From assembly GCF_000143415.4 (NCBI RefSeq), contig NW_003314289.1:1668820-1732819 (forward strand): 64,000 bases of DNA, given 5' to 3'. The notes under the pieces are model-generated. The model did no database searches. It saw only the letters and a list, made by a program, of their open reading frames with translations, and was not told the DNA's origin. Each line of letters begins with the position of its first letter. Position 1 is the stretch's first letter. Of this stretch, positions 44,611-54,730 are shown piece by piece. The DNA comes from Selaginella moellendorffii. Its lineage: Eukaryota; Streptophyta; Lycopodiopsida; Selaginellales; Selaginellaceae. Made by a program: the position numbers and the translations under genes.

Positions 44611-45760
44611 GCATAGAATATTATATTTTTCTTTAAAATTTTTTATTTAACCAGTATTGATTTATATAAGAAGCTAAATATTAAATTATTTATGTAGATT
44701 TTTTTTTGGATAATTTTTTTTTTCCAAAATACTGAAATCTAAGCTTTGAAAATTACTGATATTTTCTAGAAAAATATTTTTACTCCAATTTTTATGTCTA
44801 TACTTTTTATTATTAAAATTTAGTTGCTTTCATAAAATCCATTTAAGAATTTCATTTAAGTCTAAACTCATATGACTTGCATACTTTGCATACATCGATA
44901 AAATTATTATTATGTTTTAATAAAGATTTTTTATTTTTCTGCATAATATCTTTTATTTTGTTCTAATCGCCATTATATTGTTAAATAACTATATAGTTTA
45001 ATTTAATTTTCATATAATAAAATTATTCTTTAAAGTACTCTTCAATGCTTTAATATATGTAAAAGTTATTTTTGATTTGGCATTGTCCTTTATGTTTTTA
45101 ATCAAAATTAAAACTAATAAAATTAAAAGTTTTATAGTAACTAATAAAAATTAAATTATTATAAAATTAAGATAATGGTCATATTTTCTGTTTCTACAAT
45201 ATATAGTTGGTGTTTTTCAGCAGATCCAAAATGTCGTCTCGTAGTTTATGAAGGTTGAACCTCATGGTATAAAATATTTTATATAGCATCATGGAAATAG
45301 TTTAAATAATTTAAAAATATTTTTATACCTTCTTTGAAGGGAATAATTTATTATTTCAATTATAAATTCTAAATATTGTTATGCATATATCATGTTTCAT
45401 AATAATTTCTTTTACCACTGTTACATATTGAAAAACTATTAAAGATTAATTACAACTCATTTTAAGCAATCCTATTAAAATATAACTAAAGTAAAATTTT
45501 ACTAAAATATTAATAATTGAATTTTTTTCTTTTTATGTTTTATTGTTTACTTGGGCAAACCTATTTGTAATGAATATACCTAGAATATTCTTGGATATTC
45601 TAGGATATTTTTGTGGTTATTCATTTAGATTAATTTCATATTTATAATTTATAAATATGTTTATAATTTATAAACTTTTCTAACCACTTTGTATCATCAT
45701 GAGTGGTTTTTGGAGCATGAGCCAAAGAAACCATGTAATATATAATGCATTGGTTGGGTT
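44611..45760. other. AT-rich non-coding stretch
   Basis: No gene is seen. The text at 45620-45670 (tatttataat...ataaatatgtt) resembles 35945-35985, so some repeat family is shared. Confidence 0.5.
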
Positions 45761-45778
45761 CTATGTCTAGAATGGCAA

Positions 45779-46155
45779 TTGCAAGGGAGCTCTCAAAGTT
45801 CCACTACCAAGGCCCTCAATCCAGCCACCATCATGAAGCAAAGAATCTGGAGCTCTAAGGCTGGATGGACGAGGCAACCAATGATTCACATGGAAGGAAG
45901 AATGAAAAAGAGGAGGAGCACTCATAGGGGCTTCCCAACCTCAATTGCAACAAGCATGAAGTATTGAAACCAGCTCGGGGATTTGAGTAGGGTCCCCTTG
46001 AGATCAATCACAATGCTATCATCATTCCTAGCCATTGCATTCTCCATTGGCTCCAATAGATTGCTCTTGTCCCTGGGAAGCATCAAGAAAAACATATTTG
46101 GATTAGTGAATTGATTGAGGATTGCCTCTCCTTGGAGGTTTGAGCTGAGAGCCAT
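45779..46155 (-). pseudogene. Unrecognised gene fragment
   Basis: The minus frame 46155-45922 (77 codons) starts MALSSNLQGEAILNQFTNPN and contains FLMLPRDKSNLLEPMENAMA and DLKGTLLKSPSWFQYFMLVA. Its composition is protein-like, and the flanks become less AT-rich. After a stop at 45922, further protein-like text continues in shifted frames to about 45780. I do not recognise a family. It may be a gene fragment carried by a transposon. Confidence 0.25.
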
Positions 46156-46619
46156 GATCCAGGATCAGAAACCCACAACGGCAATATTGATTAATTGCCC
46201 AAAATCAATCAATCAACCTAGAACGCATCCATGGATGGAGCTTAGATCTTCCTCTATATTGCTCCCTATTATGTGAGTGGGTAGTGGGTAGAAAACAAAG
46301 ATCAGTGGAGGAGGGAAAGTCTTTTCAAAGAGGAGTCATTGGGAGGAAATTGAGGCTCAATTGATGGACGGTGACCAAACCTTGAGCTTTGGAAGAAACC
46401 ATGACATAAATGTTGGGCTTTGACTTGGACACACAAGTCTATGCAAATGACAATCTTTCTATTCCTATTCCTTCCTCTTTTTTAAAGTGACAGACAAAGG
46501 GAGATTGTAGCAGTTGAGGAGTGGAGTCAGGCTGCTTCTAGTTTCAGCTTGGACAATGATGAGAAGTATTTAGCGAGGATGTTTACAATGAGGAGAGTTA
46601 GTGCACAAAAAGGTTGAAA

Positions 46620-47400
46620 AGGTTGAAAATATTTGTCACCTGCAGAATTGGTTTATTGTCTACCCTAAGTTTAGCAAGTTGATGGACAACAGAAGCACCA
46701 TGGCAAATTGATTTAATAGATTTACAAGAAGAAAAAATAGCTAACAAAACAATTATACAAGTTCTAAATACAAGATCTATTACTGCACATCAAGAAGATA
46801 TAAAGAGTGATTCACAATTATTAACATCAGATATAATATGTATGCAAGAAGTAAGAACACAAAAACATGAGGATTTATATTTTAAAAAATAAAAATCATA
46901 TATACATGAACAACCCCCACATATAGCAATATTGCATACAAATGACTATAAATCAGAAATAGTAGAACATTTAAAAACAAAAACAATGGCAATGTCATAT
47001 GTATCACTAGAAAGTTTTTTTAAAAAAAATTATAGATAATAAATTTACATAGAAAACCTGGAAAAAATATACAAATATTCATTAAAAAAACTACAAAAAT
47101 ATATACAGAAAATAGATATAAAAAACCAGTAATAATTACAGTAGATTTTAATATTGACTACTAAAAAGAAGAAGCAAAACCACTTCAAACAACAATGGAG
47201 AAAGAAGGATACATACAAATAATATAACATAATACACATAATAATAAATTAATAAAGAATATATGGATAAAAGATATAATATGTACAAAAGCAGGAATAG
47301 CACCTGCATATTAGACATATCATAACAAATTATATATCCTAATAAAAGATATTTAAAAACAAAAGCAAACCAAGAATTGCTACAATGCAACACACAGCAG
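46620..47400 (+). mobile_element. Decayed AP-type endonuclease of a retroelement or Helentron
   Basis: The plus strand, with stops, reads KSDSQLLTSDIICMQEVRTQ (46802-46862; endonuclease '..ADI.C.QE.R'), PPHIAILHTNDYKSEIV, then PVIITVDFNIDY (47128; 'GDFN') and LIKNIWIKDIICTKAGIAPA ('DHI...'). This is an exonuclease-endonuclease-phosphatase domain as found in LINEs and in Helentron-type elements. No reverse transcriptase or helicase can be followed, so the class stays open. Confidence 0.5.
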
Positions 47401-47949
47401 TTTTATTTGTTAATATACCTCTTATAAAGTTTTGAATACTAATTAAATGAGAACAAAATGGGGGAATTGTATTCATATAAAAAATTATTGATAATTAGTT
47501 TTTTTTAAGAAATTAATTTTTTAAGTAGGCAAAGAAATGGTGGAGAAGTTTATATCTATTTTATTTATGTTATGGATATAAATCCTTTAAGGTTTTTGAA
47601 CCTTCATTATCCAAATGATAAAAAAAACCTAATCTTTATAACTAAATGTGACACATTTTAAAACTTTATAATAATTTTGCATTTATAATTTAAAAATTAA
47701 ATCAGATAAATTTTGCTACATTTATTCATTTGAGTCTTAATTGTATTTAAATGATGATGAATGTGAAATCTCTCTAAGGGAGATAATTTTTTTTTCAAAA
47801 TGTTTAACAATTTACATAAATGCCATCTTTTTCTTTTATGAGAAAATGTATGATATAGTGGTAAAATGTTATTAAATTTGTGTTCATTTATGTTTTTGTT
47901 TTAGAATATTTTATATAAACATATTTTTAGTATTATTTCAAATATTGTT
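47401..47949. other. AT-rich non-coding stretch
   Basis: No gene or repeat family is recognised. Confidence 0.5.
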
Positions 47950-48560
47950 TTAATGCATTTCTCCCATGACAGTTAAAACGTTAGAAGCCAAAAAGCTAGT
48001 TGAGGGAGGCATATCAACTATGTGAGTTCTTGTTAAGCTTTCTATCAATCTAGACTGCAATATGGACTGTAGCAGTGGGCACAACTGAACACCACCTAGA
48101 TAAACTATTTGCACAAGAATGCCATCACCAATTGCCTTAAGCACTGTGTCCATCTTAAGAAGTGAATTTGAGCCATTCAGGCTGTTGATGCAGTCAATGA
48201 TGATCCCCTTGAGCTCGGGCGAGTACCCAACAACGTTCCAAATCATTTGGTCATATTCTTTTGACACCAAGATCCACTTCTTTACTTGTCCAGCTCCTGC
48301 CACTGTTGAAACGACCTTACACTCCTCCGTTGTAAAACTTCACAACAGCATCCCGAGTCCCTTGTGCCCTCATGTCAAGGAATATATGTCAAGCGCAAGC
48401 AATCTCAGCTATTCTTCATGCTCGCATTTGTCTGGAATACCCTCTGCCTTTGAGAAAACTACATGCCAGTTAGAGGCATACATCGAAGACCATTGACAGA
48501 ATCCCCTCCACTGTCAGGTTCCAGGTTTCTTTGCTTACATCCCTTGTGAGAGGTGATGGA
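47950..48560 (-). pseudogene. P-loop NTPase-family gene fragment, fourth copy
   Basis: The minus frame 48303-47950 reads MDTVLKAIGDGILVQIVYLG and LLQSILQSRLIESL, matching 34734-34600. Upstream on minus it continues KKWILVSKEYDQMIWNVVGY and SPELKGIIIDCINSLNGSN. Plus-strand text 48340-48545 matches 34745-34935. It ends close to the PUX10-like gene. Confidence 0.55.
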
Positions 48561-48707
48561 GGAAGCTTACACCAAACGCTGACCTGGACATCAGTCACCA
48601 TGTCAAACTAAACCCTAAACCTTTCTTCTTTCTCCTTTTAAAAAATATTTATCGGACAACTTTTATTGAATTTTAAAACTTGGGCGGGACTATGGAATTT
48701 AGGGCAA

Positions 48708-50152
48708 ATGGCAGACGAGGAGGACGGCGACCCAGCACCACCAGAAGCCGCGGCGCCACCGTCGGCGCCACCGCCCCGCCAGGGCATCACTGTTGCCTCT
48801 TCTTCGGGCCTCGCGCGCCGCCCGTCCCAGCGCGGCATCCTCATGGCAATGCAGCAGCGCAGCCGGAACGCGGCGCTCACGGGATTGCTCCAGGCTAGGG
48901 TAATGTGGTCGGTCATCAATCTCCCCAGTGGCGTGATCCGCCGGAGCTCCAGCCTCGTCCACAATGCCGTGGGATTGGCGGAAGGCGCACTGGGCGCGCT
49001 GGGCGATCTCGCCAAGAACACCGGCGCCACTGGCGGATTCGTGGTCCAGCAGGCGATCCAGGGCGGCCGCCTCCTCCTCGACGCCGGCGGCATCGGCCGC
49101 GGCCAGTCGCGAGCGCCGCCAGTGCGCAGGACCTTCGCCGGCTCCATGGAAGCCATGACGTTCGTGCGCAACTTCGACATGGAATTCGGCCATGGCCGAC
49201 CGGATTTCGAGAAGTCGAGCTTCGTGGAGGCGGTGTCCCGGGCCGTCCAGGATTACAAGCTCATGTTTGCGTACCTCCACTCATCCGAGAACGCGGGATC
49301 TCTCGAGTTTTGCCGGAGAACTCTGTGCTCGCAGGAGGTGGTGGAGTTTGTCAACGCCAACTTTGTGTCGTGGGGAGCGGACGTCCGGAGCAGCGAAGGC
49401 TTCCAGATGAGCATAAGCTTGCGAGCTCCTGGTTTTCCTTTTTGCGCTGTCGTTGGAGCGTCCTCGCCACAGCATTTGTTGGTGTTGCAACAGGCAGGTA
49501 CTTGGCTCGCTTTTTCCACGCTTTCTTTTTTTTTTTCGTCCTGATTCTTTGTGATATTTTTCCCTGGCCAACTTTTGCTTTGTGTTCTTTGTTGGTCTTC
49601 TTCCCTTTGTCTGACGCCTAGCTTTTTCTCCTCTGTTTTATTGTTCTTCCCCCTTGGCTTGGCTGGCTGGTTTTTCATGTTATTGTTCTCATGTGTTTCC
49701 TTTTTCAAAGGTGAATGGTCAAATGTCTGGGCTGGAGCTGATTTCCACGCTGCGACGAGTTCTAAAACAGCACGGTGGAGCCCTCTCGGTTGCACGATCT
49801 GAACAAGCCGAGATTGCAAAGTACCGGCGTTTACGTGATGCAGCAGCGAATCAGGCCTTGTTGGTCCAAGTAAGATATACAATTCCTTCTTTCTGTCCTT
49901 GTCTCGTTCTTTTCTTCCTTTTTCATGGAGAGATAGAAACAAAAGAGAAAAAAGATGATATCTTCGCTATCTTAGTATTATATGTCTCGGCACTTCTCAC
50001 CTCGTTGCCCCTGCTCGTGGTTGGAACAGGCGCGGTCACCGCAGCAGGGGGTCCACGACAAGAAAGCCAGTGATTCCGAGGAGAGCAACAACAAGAAGAA
50101 GAGCGTGGCTCCTGCTCCGAGGCGGCGGAAATGGTTCTTTCTCAAGAGCTGA
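48708..50152 (+). CDS. PUX10/FAF2-like UAS-domain protein lacking the UBX domain
   Basis: Plant PUX10 and animal FAF2/UBXD8 sit on ER or lipid droplets through a hairpin and recruit the AAA ATPase CDC48/p97 through a C-terminal UBX domain. Here residues 1-60 are Pro/Ala/Gly-rich; the hairpin region is about 60-125 (MWSVINLPSGVIRR, AVGLAEGALGALGDLAKNTG). The UAS domain follows (SFVEAVSRAVQDYKLMFAYL, LEFCRRTLCSQEVVEFVNAN, FVSWGADVRSSEGFQMS, FPFCAVVGA). Exon 2 (49711-49869) gives VNGQMSGLELISTLRRVLKQ. Exon 3 (50030-50152) gives ARSPQQGVHDKKASDSEESN and a basic tail ending KWFFLKS. The protein stops there: no long coiled coil and no UBX. Intron 1 seems to use a GC donor (cag|gcaggt at 49493/49494), the only site that keeps frame. 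No UBX-like frame follows within 2 kb. Confidence 0.75.
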
Positions 50153-52236
50153 GGCAAGCTTCGATCAAGGTGAGAGTTTGTTCGCAGGGTTAGAAACTAA
50201 GTTTGTTTTCTCTCTCGGTGTTTCTACCGCTGCAGCGATCATGCGGCGGGGAAAAGAATGTCCGGCTCCAATTGGGGCGCGATTAAAGAAAGGCCGGTCA
50301 AACAAGCAAGCACAGCTAAGCTCGATTGATTCGAGCGGGCGAGCGAGCAAGGGAACAAAAAAAAAGGAAAAGGTTGTAAGTTGCTCGCTAAAAGCTGAGT
50401 CGAGTTGGTTGCTCGAGAACTTAACTCGCACTGAATTTGGATCTCGTCGCAACTGCCAATGAAGAACACATGCGCTGAATTGATTGGACGATTCTTCTCT
50501 CGTCTCGCAACTTTCTCCGCATTATAGAGAGATGTACGCTTTGGAGCTAATGCTGGTACGGCCGTCGCCTAGTTGCCCCAGCCACGGCCGTATGGTTCTA
50601 TCTCCACGCACAGTCCATTGAACGATTCAACCATCTTTTTTTCTCGCTTTGGTTTTGCTTGCTTTGGACAAAGAGAAAAAGGAGATACACATTGATATCT
50701 CGGCTCATCATCGCATCGCAGCCTCCCCCGTGCCCACTTTGACTCTGAACTCCGCCACCTTACTTGATGCCGGGGTGATCAGCGACATGCATGACGTAGC
50801 AAGCAAGCCCCTGCCACCTTTTACAATATTAAATACAATTTCCTGGCTCATTGTCAACACAAACACCATCATCATCTTGCATAGCAATTGCAATCCCTCG
50901 TCAGGCTTGAATGGGGAGGGAGTAGAAGAAGAATGAGAAGCTTTTGCTTGTGGGCAAGAAAGAGCATCACTTTCTCTGGGAATTTGACTTTGATTTGTTG
51001 CAAGAGAGAGGGATTTCAAGGAAAGGCCTGCTACTTTCTGCTACTGTTGTTGCTGCTGCTGCTGCTGCTGGCTGGAAGAAGAAAGAGAAAAAAGAGAAAG
51101 CAAGAAAATAAAAGGTGGTGTGCAATTAAGTAAATGGGGGCTTCCAAAAGCAGGTCTCTTTCCAGCTCATGCACTGTTGTGTTTAATCCAGACCACCATT
51201 AATCCAGAGGGTTTGGTTGGCGTGCCATTTTACCACTAGATAGCCCCCCCAACCCCCCTTTTTCAATCAAGTTACCACACCAGTCAACATTGTCTCTTCA
51301 CTTTTGAAGTGGACTCTCCATCCATTCCATTCCACATTTCATGGGAAAAAAATCTGCAGAGAAAGGCCAGCATTTTTCTTAAGAGCAGGAGTGTGACCAT
51401 ACAATTGGGCTAGTTCAATTGTTTCAATGTTGGCTATCAAACTTGGCCATGATCCTTCTTGGCTCTACAAGTTACAACTATGGATTTCATACTCTTGAAC
51501 TATGCCACTTTCAACTCTGCAACTCCCCCAAGAAGCACTTAGGTGCCTTCACTCATGAAACTACAACCAAATTTACTACATTGCCCGAATCCCATGAATT
51601 CTAACAAGTTTCACTCCCTCTCTTGCTTGCTTGCTTATAAGTTGTAATAACTCTCTCCCATCCCACCAAACTCTGAAAGCTCTGTGGACTTTCTTTGCGT
51701 CTTGCCCTAGACAAAGCTTGGGAAAAAGTCCCATGCGCGTCCAATGTGGCCTGGCTGGCTGGCTACACAACACACACACGAGCTTTTGTCTTGGTGTTTA
51801 AGCATTAGGGCGCCATATGTGTTGGTCACGTGGCAAGTATCATGCCCACGTCACTTCTACGTGGACCAGCCAAGATTTCGAGCTCTCGTTTGAATCAACA
51901 CCAAATCTCGTCTCAATATATCCAAACAAACGAGCATCTATGTAAAACAAGCTTTGTTGCATATCAAGATCCAGGCTATGATCCAAAGCATGATGATATT
52001 ATAGATTTCAAAGTTTTTTAGTATGGTTGGTGGTCTGGACACTTCGTTTTCTTTTTGCCAAATCATGCCATGCTGCTACTGGGATATCGATCGATCGATC
52101 GATCGAGAGGGTGTCTAGCAGCAGCAGCAAGTGTGCAAACAGTGGGATCTCTTCTCTCTCTCTCTCTCTCTCTCGCTCGCTCGATCGATCGATCCATCCA
52201 AAAGAAGAGGATGGTTCTAATCCAAGCTCTCGATGA
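50153..52236. other. Intergenic region, no gene seen
   Basis: Two kilobases of moderate GC without credible coding sequence. It includes a (TGC)n run at about 51043-51069, and near 52088-52105 and 52180-52195 (GATC)n runs with a (CT)n run between. It holds the 3' ends of the PUX10-like and GH3 genes, which converge. Confidence 0.6.
52086..52200. repeat. (GATC)n and (CT)n microsatellites
   Basis: Two GATC runs (about 52088-52106 and 52180-52193) flank a CT run (about 52151-52174), just downstream of the GH3 stop codon. Confidence 0.85.
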
Positions 52237-52960
52237 TCAATGCACGCCATTGGAGTTCGCCCACTGCGGCCGCACGGGCGACCACTTTGGCAACCGGGGA
52301 CTGAAGTAGCTGCTCACCACCCGGGCATTGAGGAGCTCTACGATGGGCGTGAACTTGACGCAGCGCGGGGTCTTGTACTGGTTGATGGAAGCCCCGCGGC
52401 TGAGCGCGTAGTCCATGAGCTGATCGAAAGTCCCCGGCTTCACCACCTTGATCTCTAGAGGACCGATGCTTCGATCCGAGGCTCTCCCCTGCCGGTAGAC
52501 GCTGTCCAGCGATTCCTCGATGGCCAGGCAGCACTCCTCGAGCACGTCCTTCGGGATGGGCGAGGAGCTCCGGAGCTCCCAGAAGAGGACGTAGTGGCCG
52601 GGGATGGTGGTGGTGTCGGCGTAACTCGTGTACTCGATGAGCCGGGCGCCGTAGCTGGACTCGATGCCCGCGGTGGCGCTGCGCACGGCCTTGGCTAGAT
52701 CCTCCTCGCCCGTCTTGTCCGAGTCGATGCTCAGCACGACGTTCTTGCGGCACACGAAGGCGAATTGGGGCGCCGAGTTGTGGAAGCCCGTGACGCGGAG
52801 GATGTCGCCCACGCGGTACCGGCACAGCCCTGTCGAATCAGACGGCGTGATCATCAGCCTTGGAGGATCCCCACAAAAGAAGAGAGAAAGCAAAGGTGGT
52901 GACCAGAGTAAACTCAGCTATGGCTGCCAAGAACACACATATAGCACACCCACTGTCACG

Positions 52961-52991
<31 letters not shown>

Positions 52992-54485
52992 CGCCAAAGG
53001 AAAGCTTAGAAGCTTCCCTCTATCAGTCGAGATCGATGATCTTACCTGCGTAGGTGGTGATGACGAGCTCGTACTCGTGACCCATCTTCACGTCCACGAG
53101 CTCCACCAGCTCGGACGGATCCGGCACCCTGGCCGCCTTGCTCTTGCCGCTCTTGGGCTTGATCTTCTTCTTGGCAACGTTATCGTCCTGGTCGGATGAG
53201 GAGGAAGCCGCGGAGTCCTCGTCGGAATCATGGTGGAGCACGGGCAAGAACTCAAAGTACGCCATGTTGGGCAGCAGAGTGTACGAGACTTCCGATGGCG
53301 GGCACAGCGGCTGGAGATTGATCCCAAAGTAGCACTCAGAGGAAGCGTACATGGTGCACACGAGCGGCAGCCCCCCGGAGTAGTAGTCGAGCGTGGGGAT
53401 GTACTGCGCCATGGTGCCGGTGACGATCACGTCGATATACTTGGTGTTTGGCCACAGCCGCGCGATGATGCCGGCCCATGACTCCTTGCGGCACTGCTCG
53501 GCGATGTCGTCGGCCAGCGCCGGGTCGGGGCGTGGCATGAGCGCCAGCACCGCGCGGCGCGCCGCTGCGTCCACAACCAGCTCGTTGAGCCCGCCCGCGC
53601 GGATGTCGTCGCACAGCTCCCGCCAGTGGGTCTCGAGGAAGCGGATGGCGCGCAGGAATCCCGAGGCGAAGACCGCGCCCATGCGAAGAACTTCGTGGCG
53701 CTGGAGGAGGCCGCACAGGAGCTGGCAGTACATGCTCTGGTGCGCGTCGGGGCAGAGCACGGTCTCGTTGGGGCTCGTGTAGACGTTGCAGGGATCGTAG
53801 GGGCGCTCCGTGAAGTAGCGGCTCTTGTAGTAGCTGGTGAGCACCGGGCGCGCGAGGAGGCCGCCCGGGGTCTTGGCCTCGGATTTGATGAAGAAGAGGT
53901 ACATCCCTTTGCCTTGATCCAGTCCCGGGAGATACCTGCGCAGCGCATGCACGAGTTTGTCAATCGCTAGCTCGAGCGCGATCAAGCTCGAGACCACACT
54001 CACTGGTTCATCACGGGCATGAGGAGGCTGTAGAGCAGGCAGCGGCGCTCGAATTCTTCCGAGATGGTGGGCATGAGTTTCCTCTGGCCAGCCGACGTTC
54101 CCGAGCTGGGAGGAGCAAAATTGTGAGTACCAACATCGAGATCGCCATCGCCCAACATCGCAAATGGAAAGAAGGATCGAGAATTTCTTTCTTACCTGGT
54201 GAGGAACTCGGAGATGGGATGGGCGGAGAGGATGGGCGAGGTGTCGCCATTGGCAATGCGTTGGATCTCGGGCTCGAGGTCCTCGTAGGTGATGACGGGC
54301 AGGCATTGGCGGAACGAGGCCTTGTCGGTGCGGCCATTGAGGCCGTGGCGTTTGAGGTACTCGGTGTGAGCATTGCGCTCCAGGATGGCCGACAGCACCG
54401 CCGACTGGACTTCCGCCGCCTCGCTCGTCACCTTCTCGATGAACTGCAAGGCTTGCTTCTCGCGCTCCTTGTGCTCCAGATTCAT
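52237..54485 (-). CDS. GH3: GH3 acyl acid-amido synthetase
   Basis: Adenylates an acyl hormone (IAA, jasmonate or a benzoate) and joins it to an amino acid; cytosolic. Four exons are readable. Exon 1 (54485-54196): [20 protein letters not shown] to PISEFLT. Exon 2 (54105-54004): motif 1 [14 protein letters not shown]. Exon 3 (about 53937-53046): [78 protein letters not shown] (motif 2) and [18 protein letters not shown]. Exon 4 (52829-52237): [20 protein letters not shown] (motif 3) to [20 protein letters not shown]. About 600 residues, normal. An acidic/Ser-rich insert ([19 protein letters not shown] plus a Lys-rich run) sits between YFEFLPV and ELVDVKMG. The ATG at 54485 is preferred over an in-frame TTG further up. 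The hormone substrate is not decided. Confidence 0.9.
52960..52992. repeat. (TCAA)n microsatellite in GH3 intron 3
   Basis: About seven tcaa units in the last intron, which at over 200 nt is longer than the other introns of the window. Confidence 0.85.
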
Positions 54486-54544
54486 CTTGCCTTTGCGAAG
54501 TTGCTGCGAGTTTTGCGGGGGGCGCGTGTGATCTTCTCTCCTCT

Positions 54545-54730
54545 GCAACACTATATAGAGCTCAGATTATCGTTCCAGCGGTGAAATGCTTCATGCAATT
54601 CTCTTGACCCCTTCCACCACCATTACCAGCACCACCACACCACCACAGACAATGGATCAACAAGGAATGGATGTTCCAAATGATGAGGGGAGCCTAAAGG
54701 AGGGGCGCCAAGCACAAGAGACATACCACC
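54545..54730 (-). promoter_or_regulatory. GH3 promoter with TATA box and auxin-response-type element
   Basis: On minus, CTATATAG (54551-54558) lies about 66 bp before the start codon. TGTCTC, the classical ARF-binding AuxRE, occurs as its complement at 54718-54723, about 160 bp upstream of the TATA box. GH3 genes are known auxin-induced genes, so the site is plausible, but a 6-mer also occurs by chance. Confidence 0.4.

Noticed and set aside
48699-49280. 193-codon minus frame opposite the PUX10-like gene, rich in His, Glu and Arg
   Set aside because: Antisense shadow of a GC-rich exon; the plus strand matches a known family.
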